Shown: in pieces, positions 20,683 through 32,514 of the stretch
How positions within the stretch are numbered: position 1 is the first letter of the stretch
How the letters are laid out: the number at the start of each line of letters is the position of its first letter
Source of the DNA: Quercus robur
Lineage: Eukaryota; Streptophyta; Magnoliopsida; Fagales; Fagaceae
NCBI RefSeq assembly: GCF_932294415.1
Contig: NC_065535.1
Coordinates: 92,210,862 to 92,274,861, forward strand
Direction: 5' to 3'
Length of the DNA stretch: 64,000 nucleotides
Notes under the pieces: generated by a model
The model's input: the letters and a program-made list of their open reading frames with translations, nothing else
What the model was told of the DNA's origin: nothing
Database searches by the model: none
Made by a program: the position numbers and the translations under genes

Positions 20683-21060
20683 ACTAGTCACATACCCACG
20701 TGTTGCGTGTGATAATTTTTTTAGGATTGTCTCATTAAATATTTTATTAATACTATAATTTTAGTTATTAACAATTGCTTTTTCACTTGTTTTTAAGTTA
20801 ATAAAAACCTTAAATATACCTTTTTTTTACCTTTATACACACACATAGAGTGAATATTTACACATACCTTTAAGAAAACTCTATATATTCCACTTTTTTG
20901 GATGCGTAAAATTATAGACTACTACTGCATAATGATAGTGGCTAATTAATTTTATATATTTTTTTTAGTGATCTCATTTACAATGCTTCTTACCATTATC
21001 ATATATTTACTAACTGATGATTTGCATAACAAAAACTATAAATGAGAGGTAGCATTGTTC
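20683..21060 (-). mobile_element. Helitron-type 3' terminus and flank
   Basis: On the minus strand the sequence ends with a short hairpin (CACGCAACACGTG) followed by ..GACTAG|T, the CTAG-T ending typical of plant Helitrons. The flank shares blocks (ACCATTATCATATATTTACT, GATGATTTGCATAACA) with the copies at 23.5 and 40.2 kb. The 5' end is not defined. Confidence 0.45.
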
Positions 21061-21086
21061 ATTAGATTTTCGAAAGTAATATTGTA

Positions 21087-21129
<43 letters not shown>

Positions 21130-21719
21130 ATAAGGTTAAATGAAATGTCAAAATATGGATTTTTAAATTTTCTAACTTTAATTCTTATGTAATTTCTACT
21201 ACTATCAGAGAACATCTCTTTTTTAGTTATTATTAATATGGTTTCCATAGTTAGAGTTTGATTAGTTTTAAATTTAAATTTAGTACTATGATTGTATTTA
21301 GTTGCTGATTGTTGATTTAATTTTTTAAGTGAATTTAACGGTTTATGTTGTTACACTGTAAAGTTTTTAATGTTCTCCACACAGTAATCTCTATTTTATT
21401 TTTTACTTCTCTTTATTTTCCAATCAATGATTTCTAATTAACGTTTGGTTTTTTTTTTTTTTTGTTCTTTATCTACTCTTTATTGCTTTGTATTGGTTTT
21501 TTTCTATATAATCTCTCTCTCTCTCTCTCTCTCTCTCCATTGGCAACCTATCATTTTCCAAAATTTGATGATGATTCTATGACATTAAATATGAATTATT
21601 AGTTTTTTTTTTTTTTTAATTTAGTGTTTGTAACTTTTGTTTTGTATTTCATTCTTCATTTGATGCATTGGGTGTGAGAATGAGTGTTTCCCTAGCATTA
21701 CTCCAATAATGTGGACAAT

Positions 21720-23016
21720 TTTATTTATTTAATTTAGGCAAAATATTATATTTAAAATTTTAAAATAAAAAAGGAGTGGAAATATAAATAATTTAATGAT
21801 ATATATGGGGGATGTGGCTGAATTTAAGTATATGTTTAGATCCACGGCGCATTTTCACGTTTGCGTTTTCTGCTTTTTTTTTTTTTTCCCCCAGCATGTA
21901 TGGACAGTAACATCACATGGATTCACTGTGTAGGAGACAAAGTGCACTGTTCACGCATTGTTCACAGGTCCCACAGTACTATTCACACATTAATAAATTA
22001 TTTTGCTACAGTTTTTCCATTTTTAGTTTCAGCAAAAATAAGTTATATCCAAACGGACTTTAAATGTTAAATAAAACGATATGAGAAAAAAATAAAAATA
22101 AAATACATAACAATAAATACTAACTTATCCAAATAATTCTATGTAATATAATAATAGTACATTCTTATATACTATTTTTAATTATTTATAATGCAATATG
22201 ATAATATTTAACAATCAAAGTCATTAAAAAATTAAAAAATTAAAAAGAAACAAAACTTTATCAAGCTAAAACACAAAACTAAATCCCATCAACCAAAACA
22301 GAGTTCTAAAGAGTACAAAACTTTATCAAGCTAAAATAGAGATGCAAGAAAAGAAAAAAAAAATCACCAAAAAATTGAGGGAGAAAGAGTGGGAAATAAC
22401 CACCTTTTTGTGAGAGAAAGTTATGTAAAGAATGGAAGAGTGAATAACAAATTTATACTAAGAGGATGATAATAAAAGAAACAAAATAAAGGAAGATAAA
22501 AGGAAAGAGGAAGAGTAATATCAAGGTAGAATGTTTGGGGAGATGAAAAGGTAAAGAGAAGGAGAAAAGGTTGGAAAGTGTAAATGTTAAAAAAAAATGA
22601 GTACAATTTGATGAGCACAATTTTCTTTTATTTGAATTTAAGTAAAATATTAGATTTTTTATTTTTTAAAACAAAAAGAGAGAAAAAATATAAATAATTT
22701 AATGATAAGGAGGATGTGGTTGAATTTCAATATTGAGTAAAATAGAAAAGAAGAAAAAAAATTAAAAGATATAACAATAAACACTAAATTATTCAAATTA
22801 TATTATGTAATGGAATACTATTTTATTTTTATATACTATCTTTAATTTTTTATAATGTAATCAGATAAAATTTAACAATCAAAGAACAAAATAATAATAA
22901 TAATAACTTAAAACACAAAACTAAATCGCATCAACCTAAATTAGAGTTCTTAAAAACTCAAAAATTTATCAACCTAAAGAGGAGATGCAATAAAAAACAA
23001 AAATCCACCAAAACAT

Positions 23017-23047
<31 letters not shown>

Positions 23048-23240
23048 ACCTTTTTGTGAGAGAAAACTATGCAAAGAATGGAAAAGAGACAAGTTTATCG
23101 TAAGAGGGAAAGGATAAGAAGAGACAAATAAAAGAAGATGAAGGGAAAGATGAATAGTAATATTAAAGTGGAGGGTAGTGAGAAGATGAAAAGGTAAGGG
23201 AAGAAGAAAGGTTGAAGAAAGTGTAAATATTTAAAAAATA
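21720..23240 (+). repeat. Diverged tandem duplication (units about 21720-22620 and 22622-23240)
   Basis: The two halves share, in order, AATATAAATAATTTAATGAT, AACAATAAA(T/C)ACTAA, TTAACAATCAAAG, AAAACACAAAACTAAATC, CTTTTTGTGAGAGAAA and GGAGATGAAAAGGTAA. The first unit is longer because a MITE (about 21838-22068) sits in it. The second contains a GA microsatellite (23019-23046). Non-coding on both strands. Confidence 0.7.
21838..22068. mobile_element. MITE of the ACTGTTCA family, copy 1
   Basis: Interrupts one unit of the tandem duplication, which defines its edges roughly. The interior has the family hallmarks CACTGTTCACGCATTGTTCA and TTGCTACAGT, and the ends GATCCACGGCG and ATATCCAAACGGAC resemble inverted repeats. 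Related copies lie at about 23855-24065 and 28215-28510. Confidence 0.5.
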
Positions 23241-23481
23241 AGTGAATGCAAAAAAAATTATAGGAAAATTGGAAATAAAAAAGAAATATATATAGATGTT
23301 AAAATCGACAAAGATGAATATGTAAAGTCAATAATCTATTTTTATATATATATATATATGTAAAAAAAAGGAATAAATAATAAATAATAATTATGTGACG
23401 AATGACGTGGTGATGAGGTTGCGCAACAGGAGCTCAGCAGCAATAAATACTATGCTTCAGTTTTTAGTAAGATATAGACTA

Positions 23482-23690
23482 GTCACAGACCCACGCATTG
23501 CGTGTGATAATTTTTTAGATAAAATACTATTTTAGTCCCTCGAATTTATAAAGAGTTAAAAAAAAATTATCATATTTTTCATAATCTTGTCTGTAACGTT
23601 TTTTTACCACTATCATATATTTATTGGTTGATGATTTGCACAACATAGACATTAAATAAGAGGTAGAACTATTCATTAATTTTTTTTTAT
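23482..23690 (-). mobile_element. Helitron-type fragment, inverted relative to 40180-40395
   Basis: The minus strand ends with hairpin plus GACTAG|T. The adjoining 200 bp is the reverse complement of 40180-40395 with few changes (TTATCATATTTTTCATAATC, CATATATTTATTGGTTGATG), so both are members of one non-autonomous family. Confidence 0.55.
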
Positions 23691-23854
23691 TTCGTCACAA
23701 TTTATTCACGTGGAGAGTTATAAGTGGTGAATTTATGGATTCATATAAACTCACCACTTTTATTTCACCACCACTCATGGCTTGCCCATATAATACCGGT
23801 AATCCTGACCTAAGCCAAGTCAAGTCAAGTTAAAGGTAAGACCAGAAGGCACTA

Positions 23855-24068
23855 CGATTTGCTGAAACTGAAAACTGAAAACACTGTAGCAAAATAATTT
23901 TTTAATGGGTGAAAAATTACTGTTCACGCTGTTTTTTACTGTTCATAAGCCTAAAATCACTGTTCATGGACAATGAACAGTGACAAACATGCATCCAGGG
24001 AAAAAAAAAAAGCTGAAACGCGCAGCTTGAAAACGCAGACTTTAAAACACTATATCCAAACCTTTCCT
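23855..24068. mobile_element. MITE of the ACTGTTCA family, copy 2
   Basis: Carries GTAGCAAAATAATTTTTTAA, repeated ACTGTTCAT motifs and the end CTATATCCAAAC, as in copies 1 and 3. Ends are approximate. Confidence 0.5.
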
Positions 24069-24390
24069 ATTTCCTTTTGAAACCAGATTGTTTTTTTTTT
24101 TTTTTTTTCCTTCTCTTTTCTTTTAATTTATTTGCAACTAATCTTTCTTTGACCAGCCAGTCAACAAAGCTGTTATCCTCTAGAAAACTTAAACATAAAT
24201 AATGAAATTGTTTTTAATAAAAATAAAACTGGGTGAACATTCAAGAGTCATTCTTTGAAACTCCAAACCAAGTTTTGTCCAAAACAGCAGTCTCCACAAA
24301 CAAAACAATGTCTGCTTTTCACACTACCCGCTTGACACGAAACACTCTAAAAGGAATGAAACACTCTAGACACTGGTTTTGACTTGTGAG

Positions 24391-26344
24391 AGCATCAGCA
24401 TCAAAGAATGCTATGCTATTTTATTTTACCATCTCAAAAGACCACTTTATTACTTATACCATCCCATTTTATAATACCTCCCACATCCTAAAACTCTATT
24501 TTTATTAAAATATTATTCTTTAATCTTTCTTTATTATTTCTTTCTAACTGATACTTTTTTTCAGTTCCATTTTCCTGAGCTTTCCAACAGTTTTTTTTCC
24601 TCAGCCTCCCTCAACCTCTAGCACTGGTTCATCACATAGAACCACACACACAGACCCATCAACAGAGCCACACACACACACACACAAACCATCAAACCAG
24701 AGCCAACAACGGCCACCACACCCACCACCCAAGCCACCGATCAAAAACCCACACCGCCGATTTGAAACCCAACCGTTTGAAGCCCACTAGAGCAAACCCA
24801 TTCAAAAAAAATCATCACCGGAGCCACCATTGGAGCTACCAATGATCAATCTAACCGATCCACCCACCAATCAACAGATCCACTGTTTCAAACCCACCAT
24901 CAACCGATCCCAGCCCACCGATCCAAACCCAGCTCGCCGATCCACGATGAGAGATGAGAGAGAGGCCGTGTGAAGCTTCGTCGATTCACGACCAACAACC
25001 CACTTCAGCCACAACCCAACCACGACCCAGCCATTGACCCACGCCGTCACCCACGACCCAAACACCGGACCCACAACCCAACCACCGGACCCAACCACGA
25101 CCAACGACCCAAACACCGGACCTAACCACGACCCACAACCCCTTTAAGCACCGGTCACAGCCAAAAACCACAACCACCACTGACCCACGCCATCACCCAT
25201 GATGTAAACCTCGTCAAGAATAACGAGACCCAACAACGAAAGGGAACCCAAGATCGTTCTATGGACAGATTCAAATGGGAGACTTCGACCCGTTGTTTAT
25301 AACAAACAAGAACCTCAGTATAAGGAAGACACCACAAACGGTGGTGGAAACTCCGTTTGATAAGTCGAGATGAACGCCACGGGAATTCTCGATAAGTTCG
25401 AGTAGTTCTTCAAAGAACCAAAGAGAATAAACCTCACAAGTTTTTTTTCAAATAATATCTGAAAAACGTTTACAGACTTAGATGACTATTTAAGGGCTCC
25501 TTAAAACTTGACAGACAAGAAAATATATTCTAAAATAACTCTTAATTGATACCTAACCATATTAGGAATAAAGTTTGACCTAAAAAGCATTAAATGCACC
25601 TAAAAACAAGGAAATAAATCACCTAAACCTAGAATAACGTTTTTTAGATAGACCCAAAATATTTCATGCCAATTCTTAGCCTTGACCGGATCCTTCTAAA
25701 ACTTGAATCAAGGTGACGATTTTTTGTTGCCCACGTGGATCATGCTCAATGGGCCTCCACGAGTTTGCTTGAGCCCATAACACTTGGATGAGTCCGTTGA
25801 GTACATCCTTGAACTTCTTTGCTCGTGCTCTTGTAATCGGCCCAATTGGTACTTGAACATGATCCTTCGAAGCGGTGCCTTGATCTCCATCAACCCACGA
25901 CCCAAACACCGGACCCACAACCCAACCATGACCCAAGCACCGGACCCAACCACAACCAACGACCCAAACACCGGACCCAACCACAACCCACAACCCCTTT
26001 AAGCACCGGTCACAGCCAAAAACCACAACCACCACTGACCCACGCCATCACCCACGACCCAAACGCCAGACCCACAACCCAACCACAACCCAAACACCGG
26101 ACCCAACAGAGAAGGAAGAGAGAGAAGAGATGGTGTTTGGGTCTATAGAGAGGAGAGAGCAGAGATGGAGAAACAGAGAAGGAAGAGAGAGAAAAAAACT
26201 AAAGTTGGAGAGAGAAATCGGGGGTGGAATAAAAAATTTTGCAATAGTGGGGTTTACAATTGTTTGATGCAAGTGTTTTTGAGCCATGAAATGCCAAAAA
26301 TGCCTTAAATATGGCATTAGCATTCTTCAATGCTAATGCTTTGA
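24391..26344. mobile_element. TIR element (Mutator/hAT-like, unclassified) filled with minisatellite
   Basis: The left end GAGCATCAGCATCAAAGAAT and the reverse complement of the right end (AAAGCATTAGCATTGAAGAA) form an inverted repeat of about 28 bp. The interior is dominated by a degenerate minisatellite with core GACCCAAACACCGGACCCA (about 25010-25200 and 25885-26105), and a gypsy LTR fragment is nested in it. Reading frames here are repeat artefacts. No clear target duplication seen. Confidence 0.5.
25203..25884 (-). mobile_element. Nested Ty3/gypsy fragment: 3' end of polyprotein plus LTR
   Basis: On the minus strand, 25676-25880 encodes a stretch containing GPITRARAKKFKDVLNGLIQ, a motif found at the C-terminus of many plant gypsy polyproteins. 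It is followed by a probable LTR from about 25665 down to 25203 (ending ..GTTTACA). Minisatellite sequence flanks both sides, and the rest of the element is missing. Confidence 0.55.
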
Positions 26345-26349
26345 TGTGA

Positions 26350-26992
26350 TCGCTTTCCCACTTAGAAGTGTTTGACAAACCTAACATGCTACAGTAGTTA
26401 TAGATGATATCACAACTTTTATCATAATTTATTAATGTAAAGAGTTGTGAGCGGTGGATTTGTGGATGGTAGAAGTGTGTCTCCACATGGCTCACCATCA
26501 AACATCCACCAATCACAACTCACCACGTAGCGAGTTGTGACACAAGTTGTGTATTTTTATGTGTCCATAGCATTACCCATATTTAAAACTTGAAAGTAGA
26601 GTATTGTTGCCCTTGACTTGGTTTTGCTGGGAGAATAGAGGAGTGGGGGATAGAAAATGATGTGGGGGTGAAAAAGTAAGGAATCGAAAAAAATATTAGT
26701 TTTTTCTCATGTGTATTTTTGACCCACCATCACCCCTCCACCAACCACAACTCGCGATCACTCCTCCACCAACCACCCTCCACCAACCACAACTCGCGAT
26801 CACTCCTCCACCAACCACAATTCGCCATGTGGGTGAGTTGTGCACAAAGTTATGCACAGAGTTGTGGCACCAAAATCACTCCAAAAAAATATATCATGTT
26901 AGCGGTATATGAGTCATCTTTCTCACAGGTAGTATGTCCCACTCAGCTCTAAAAGAGAGAACTCATATATCCGTAAAGATGCATACCATTTA
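26350..26992. other. Spacer with small repeats
   Basis: Includes a palindrome-rich piece around AGTTGTGA (26405-26560, probable MITE remnant) and two to three copies of CCACCAACCACAACTCGCGA at 26727-26825. No gene recognised. Confidence 0.4.
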
Positions 26993-27694
26993 TTTTTTAA
27001 AGGCAAAACTACAATGTCGGTTTCTTAAGTTTATCATATGCGTAATTAGTCTCTCAAGTTTCAAGCGAGCATTATTAGTCTCTCAAGTTTCAAGCGAGCA
27101 TTATTAGTCCCTCAAGTTTCAAGCGAACAATGGTACTACTTATGTGGCTCACGGAACAAAGACTTGTCATTATTTTTAATATTTTGGCATTTTTTTACTG
27201 ATAAAAATTACAAAATAAATTTACAAATAAGAAATTCACGCAAAACCAGTACTTGCAATTTCACGAACCCACCCACCCACAAGAGAAAAGGGGAGAATGA
27301 CCGCCACCGGCGACAGCCCCAGACCAAAACCAAAATTAAAAAACTGTATAATTTCTTTTTTCCCAGAAAAGGTCATCACCTCAAAATTCACAAACCCAAG
27401 AAACAGTAACAACGAGAAGCCCCAGTTCTTTATAGATGATAGGATGAGAGAGTGATTTCATGACACAGAAAAAATAAGAAACAAACAGATCAAATATTTT
27501 GTTATGGCAGAAACTCCAAGACAACAGTTTTGGATGCGATTGAAGACCTGTATGCTCAAAAAGTCACCGGCCGCCTTCCTATATTACACACAAATGTTTT
27601 TAGGTTTGGTCAAACACAATCAAACCCAGTTGAGATCACAGAGAGACTTTTAAAACTGTTGTTCACACTTCCATTGTAGAGATCGAAGACCAAG

Positions 27695-28010
27695 ATGGCG
27701 TGTTTAGCGGCAGGGACAGGGGTCGTTGGTTGTTCTCACAGAGTACGAGGAGGCTCGTTGTCTTTGAGATCGGAGGCTTTGTTTTTCCGAAAGAATGAGT
27801 GGTACAGATGGGTGAGGCTAAGGGTTTGTCGGTGAAAGCGATGGCGGTGGCGCCGAAATTCAAAAGGACGCAGAGGAGAGAGAAGCATCTGACGGAGAAG
27901 ATACAGAAGAAGCCGAATAAATCGTCAGCGAAAAAGTTGTCGGAATCTGAAGAAGCTTTGACAAAGAAACGTAAAGGACGAGAGGGACAAGGAGAATGAG
28001 AAATTGAGGA
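27695..28010 (+). pseudogene. Captured gene fragment, possibly the N-terminus of a plastid-targeted protein
   Basis: ATG at 27695 opens a stretch rich in small, serine and arginine residues (MACLAAGTGVVGCSHRVRGG..), like a transit peptide. After about 35 codons the plausible reading moves to another frame (27799-27999: ..KAMAVAPKFKRTQRREKHLT.., lysine-rich, coiled-coil-like). A frameshift between the two would explain this. Base composition stands out from the AT-rich surroundings. I do not recognise the parent gene; the reading as a captured exon is inference. Confidence 0.4.
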
Positions 28011-28214
28011 TTTGTGAGAGGAAGTGAATGCGGAGAGAGAAGAGGAGCGAGAAATTGATGAGATCAAAGCCGAGGGTGAAATGCACAGATCGGAGGTTTT
28101 CGCCATTAGAGAGAAAAAGACAGAGATTCCTTGTAGAGAGAGAGAAATGAAATCTCAGAATCAGAGAGGAAACAAAGTAAAAGAAGGGGAAGAATGGGAA
28201 GGGTAAAAAGTAAA

Positions 28215-28510
28215 AACTACGGTCAGCTGAAAACTGAAAATTGAAAAATATTGTAGCAAAATAATTTTTAAATGTGAGAATAGTACCGTGGGACCCATTT
28301 TTAATGAAAAAGTTGTTGAAATATGAAATTTGTGGGTCCGTAAATAGTGCACAGTGTGCACTAATTGGTTGAAAATGGTTTGACAAGTCAAACTTTGCGG
28401 CTACTGTTCATGCACTTAGCATAAACAGTAGCTGTAACAACCCTAAAACGCGTGAAAAAAAAATGGAAAAACACAGACACAAACGCTTTCAGCCGAATCC
28501 AAACGTACTC
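28215..28510. mobile_element. MITE of the ACTGTTCA family, copy 3 (nested in the Mutator-like element)
   Basis: Shares GTAGCAAAATAATTTTTAAA, TACTGTTCATGCACT and the end GCCGAATCCAAACG with copies 1 and 2. It is nested within the 27002-28869 element, hence younger than it. Confidence 0.5.
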
Positions 28511-28869
28511 TACAAATAAAACAAAATATTGAAGAAAGGAAAAAAAAATTAATAGCAAAATGATGGAGCTGGTTTTGCAAAAGGACTAACAACTCAGTTA
28601 CTACTGAATGCATTTGCATGAATCAATAAATTTTTTTTTTTCAATGTTGTAGCTTTCTCAGCTTGCTAAACCAGCATTTTATTTTGTAATTTCTATTTAT
28701 AAAAAAATGCAATATCATTAAAAAAAATGTCAAGTTATTATTTTGTTAACCACGTAAGTAACACCACTAATGACAGTTAATAAAATAACTAATACAACTC
28801 AGTTTTAAAACTTGAGGGACTAATTGTGCACACATGATAAACTTGAGAGACCAACATTATAGTTTCGCC

Positions 28870-29220
28870 TTTTTTAAACTCTTTTTGTAATATTTATTGT
28901 TTCAATTTGAGACCAATATAACTTAATTATATTTTTTATGCAAAGCTTGAGAACAATATATTTTTAGGCAAAGTTTTCTCATGTATTACACGGGTTTCTA
29001 ACTAGTTATATATAAACGTACAAAATAAAACTATTAGATTATTTGATTACAAGTTACAACTGAAAATCCTAGACAGAAGCAAAGGATAAAAGATAGGGAT
29101 AAAAAATAGTGATGAGACATTTGAATTTAAATAAAATACAATAGTTGGAACCTAAATTGGAATTTTTATTCACGACGTGATCTGTAGAGGCATCGTGAGC
29201 TGTAAATCTAAGGCATTTAT
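28870..29220. other. Spacer with a Helitron-like 3' end
   Basis: Around 28970-29003 the sequence ACACGGGTTTCTAACTAG|T resembles a Helitron 3' terminus but its hairpin is weak. Nothing else recognised. Confidence 0.3.
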
Positions 29221-29221
29221 A

Positions 29222-29597
29222 TCAATATATATATAAAAGCAGAGACCATATGCAGGAGTGCATGAGATCTTGCCAAGTGACACTCTAATTTTGCATTGTG
29301 CATTTTTTTTTTTACTACCTCTTTCATTAAGTGTTTTTGCTGTTATGCAAAAGTTCATATTAACTTATTTTCCTGTTAGCTTATTAATGTCCCATTAATT
29401 TACTAAACTTACACCACACCTTTCTCTATTCTTCATGTCTTTTAGCACACCCACCATTTTAGTATTTTAAAAAAAGCAAAAAAATAATAATTAAGGACTA
29501 ATAATAATAACTAACCAGATAAGGCTTTGAAGAAAGATAGAGAGACACAAAAATGTTGTGAATTGTTATATAAAACGCACTGTTTCACTACATATTA

Positions 29598-29640
<43 letters not shown>

Positions 29641-29780
29641 AAGATTGACAAAACATTTGAAAGAGAGAGAAAGAGGAATCTAAGGGATCACTGCCTTTGT
29701 TATACAGGCCACCCACTACCATTAAGACATCGAAACCCCTACAGGTTTTTTTTTTTTTTTTTCCTTTTTCTTTTTAAAAT
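29222..29780 (+). mobile_element. Helitron-type 5' part, direct repeat of 32474-33036
   Basis: Begins A|TCAATATATATATAAAAGCA, the TC start of Helitrons, and stays collinear with 32474-33036 for about 530 bp at high identity (TCTTGCCAAGTGACACTCTA, TTACACCACACCTTTCTCTA, CACTGCCTTTGTTATACAGG). Homology stops soon after a T-rich run near 29770 and no matching 3' end follows. A 37-base poly-A run lies at 29600-29637. Confidence 0.55.
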
Positions 29781-31005
29781 TAGTGGCTTAAATATGATTT
29801 AGGTTTACAAATATAAACATTAACATGAGCATGAACATGAAGGTAGATTTCTATTCATTTTCTTGAAGAAAAAATATACTTACAAAAAATTCTAAACTTT
29901 ATTAAGTAAAGAAGAATCAAGTTATAGATAGCAAAATCAACAAACCAAAAATTTTAGGAGACTAAGAGGAGCCATTACTCATTTGAAACAACCCAAAATA
30001 CTCAAGGACTAAAAAAAAAACCATCCACTCCACACATCCATTGCAACTACTTTAGCTCAAGGAAAACAATATATATATATATATATATTTTTTTTTTTTT
30101 TAATTTAGAAATAATTACAATATCTATGCTAACCCCGCAACTTGAACCTTTTCTCCTTGACTCCCACAATTTGAACATTTTCTCCCTTAAATCCAAGACA
30201 CTTTGTGTATGAGGATGTGCCAATTCAGTTACATGGCCCTCAACATATATATATCTCATTCAATAAATATAGAACTTCCTTTAAAAAAAAATTAATATGT
30301 TTATCATAATTAAGGGAAATCCTAATGGGTACTTCACTTGAGCATATGTGAAAAAGGCATATACATACCACAAATGGCAAAGGAGAAAGAAAAAGTTGCT
30401 AATCCCTTTTAATATGGTTAATTGCTTTGCCTCAATTAGTCACCCAAACAACATACCGCTTATTCATTCCACAACCACAAATGACAATGCAGCATTGGCC
30501 ATCGGTAATTGCTAATCTGAAAGTATAGATTTCTTTAATAGCTCTACCTTCATTTCTTTTGGCTAATATGTCTTTACCAAATCAAAATCAAACCACAAAA
30601 ATCATATAAAATCACCAAATTAGTGTTTAAAATTATAATTAAATTTTTAAAAGAAATGTAGGCACAATTGCACAAAAATTCCATGTAACTAAGTCACACT
30701 TAGGAATATTGGACCCTTTTTCCTTTGTATAAATAGGGGGTCCCAATGGGATAAGAGGGCTAACAATTTTCTCTCCAAAACATTTATTGTAGGAACATAA
30801 AAGTTTTCCATTGTAGACTTTTCACGTTTAAAGAACATGGCTTGCCAACTAATCAACCTATAGTTTTTAGTACCTACAGCAATTTCACAACATCAAGAAC
30901 AAACTCCAGTGTATACAGTGTCAAATTCCATAGTCTCCTATTACATCAAATGAGTGTTTAATTTTTCTCACAAAGTATTGAATAGTAAAGCTTCTGGGCC
31001 ATAGT
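29781..31005. other. Intergenic region with a possible small promoter
   Basis: Mostly AT-rich non-coding DNA. At 30727-30736 TATAAATAGG is followed by a plausible leader and an ATG at about 30837 (MACQLINL then stop). A transcript could start here, but no protein is recognised and the following sequence is interrupted by the hAT element at 31006. Confidence 0.3.
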
Positions 31006-31752
31006 TAGGGGTGTGCAACGGTCGGGTTGGGTCGGGTTGAGGGGATTTTTTGACCCAACCCACCATGGTGGGTCAAAAAAAATTCAACCCAACCCAACCC
31101 ATCACATAAGTCCAACCCAACCCACATGGGTCGGGTTGGGTCGGGTTGAACTCATGGGTTTGACAAATTTTTATTATTATTATTATTAAATTGAGTAGAA
31201 AAAAAAATTAATATATTAAAAAAAACCTAAAGATTAGTATTAATGTAACTCCTTAAAGGTAAACAACACTAATGACTAAACAACAATAGTAATTTATTAG
31301 GATTTGTGTGAACTAATTGGCTTTTATATAGGATAGGAAAAACTGGCTATTTAAAAAATTTTATTAATTATATAATATATTTTATATATATATATATATA
31401 TATATTAAATTAGTATTAGTAGGAGGAACTGAGGAAATGCTGCTTTATAGTTGGTTTTTTTTTTAAATTATTAAATATAATATATATATATATATATATA
31501 TAAAAGTGCCCTACAATTGATTTAAAAAAATTATTAAATATAAAATATATTTTAAATATATATTAAATATGGGTGGGTCGGGTTGGGTTTGGTGGGTTTG
31601 TAATTTTATGACCCAAACCCAACCCGACCCACCATAAAAAAAATTTTTGTAACCCAACCCAACCCACCAAGCCTTAAAAACCGACCCAACCCGGTGGGTC
31701 GGGTTGGGTTGGGTCGGGTTTGGCGGGTCGGTGGGTTTTGTGCACACCCCTA
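31006..31752. mobile_element. hAT-type element of GGGTCGGGTT repeats, exact 8-bp target duplication
   Basis: Perfect 12-bp inverted ends (TAGGGGTGTGCA/TGCACACCCCTA) flanked by GCCATAGT on both sides (30998-31005 and 31753-31760). Just inside each end lies a block of degenerate GGGTTGGGTCGGGTT repeats in opposite orientation, so the element could form a long hairpin; the centre is AT-rich with TA microsatellites. No transposase. Same terminal family as 56231-57019. Confidence 0.85.
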
Positions 31753-32473
31753 GCCATAGTCTCAACTACAACTCTCAATCATGTTGGACTTGGATGACAC
31801 CTTTCCATAATGCATCATTATGAGATGCAGAAAAAATTTGGAGTGTACACAACGTTTAGTATGGATGGGAAGAAATTTCATCCTATTCCAATTGGTTAGG
31901 TCAATAAAGGACCTATTCCAATTTAATGATCTTGGAATTTTGTATACAAGTAATAATCAAGGAAACTTCCACCTAAAAGTCGGACTTTTGGCAAGAGAGA
32001 AAATTGATGTCTAGACAAATCAAGCCAACCAAAATGGACCATATTCTTAATTTCTTATCTTGATTTGTTCCATGTACAAGATTTACAATCAATGCTTGGT
32101 GTATAAAAGTTGAACATCTTATCTAAAGTTCATCCTTTGAAAGTTTGAGAAAAAATTCATTTAAACCAACACAATATATAAATTATAAAGGAATCAAAGA
32201 AAAATTGTCAAAAATAATGAAAATTTAATTTGTGCTTAAATTCTTATAAGGATGAACACAATAACAATATCCTTTTTTATTTATTTATTTAAATAAAGAT
32301 TAAAAAAAAAATCTATGCTTAAATTCTTATAAGAATGAACACAATAGCAATATCCTTTAAAAAAAAAAAGATAAAAAAAATCTATGCTTATTTTGTACGT
32401 ATGATAAAGTCCTATCACAACGTTTTTTTAGACTCATGCTGATTAGTGATTAGGAGTTATAAAAGAATAATCA
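31753..32473. other. Intergenic, no gene seen
   Basis: Contains two copies of a roughly 60-bp stretch around TATGCTTAAATTCTTATAAG (about 32230 and 32310). Otherwise unremarkable AT-rich DNA. Confidence 0.4.
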
Positions 32474-32474
32474 T

Positions 32475-32514
<40 letters not shown>

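Larger units (their letters stand above)
27002..28869. mobile_element. Mutator-like element with 9-bp target duplication and gene-like cargo (candidate Pack-MULE)
   Basis: The left end GGCAAAACTACAATGTCGGT and the reverse complement of the right end (GGCGAAACTATAATGTTGGT) form an inverted repeat of about 60 bp, flanked by TTTTTTAAA (26993-27001 and 28870-28878), the 9-bp duplication expected of Mutator elements. Just inside the left end is a 27-bp tandem repeat (TCTCTCAAGTTTCAAGCGAG) in three copies. The interior at about 27680-28200 is GC-richer and gene-like. A MITE (28215-28510) is nested near the right end. No transposase. Confidence 0.72.

Noticed and set aside
24871-26148. Open frames on both strands rich in GWVVG or NPTTTNDPN repeats
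   Set aside because: They are translations of a minisatellite in several frames, with no family resemblance.
27925-28386. Minus-strand frame rich in F, S and L in the Mutator-like element
   Set aside because: Reverse complement of purine-rich DNA and a MITE; no recognisable motif.
31511-31765. Minus-strand open frame with PNPTQPNPT
   Set aside because: Translation of GGGTTGGGTCGG repeats within a hAT element.
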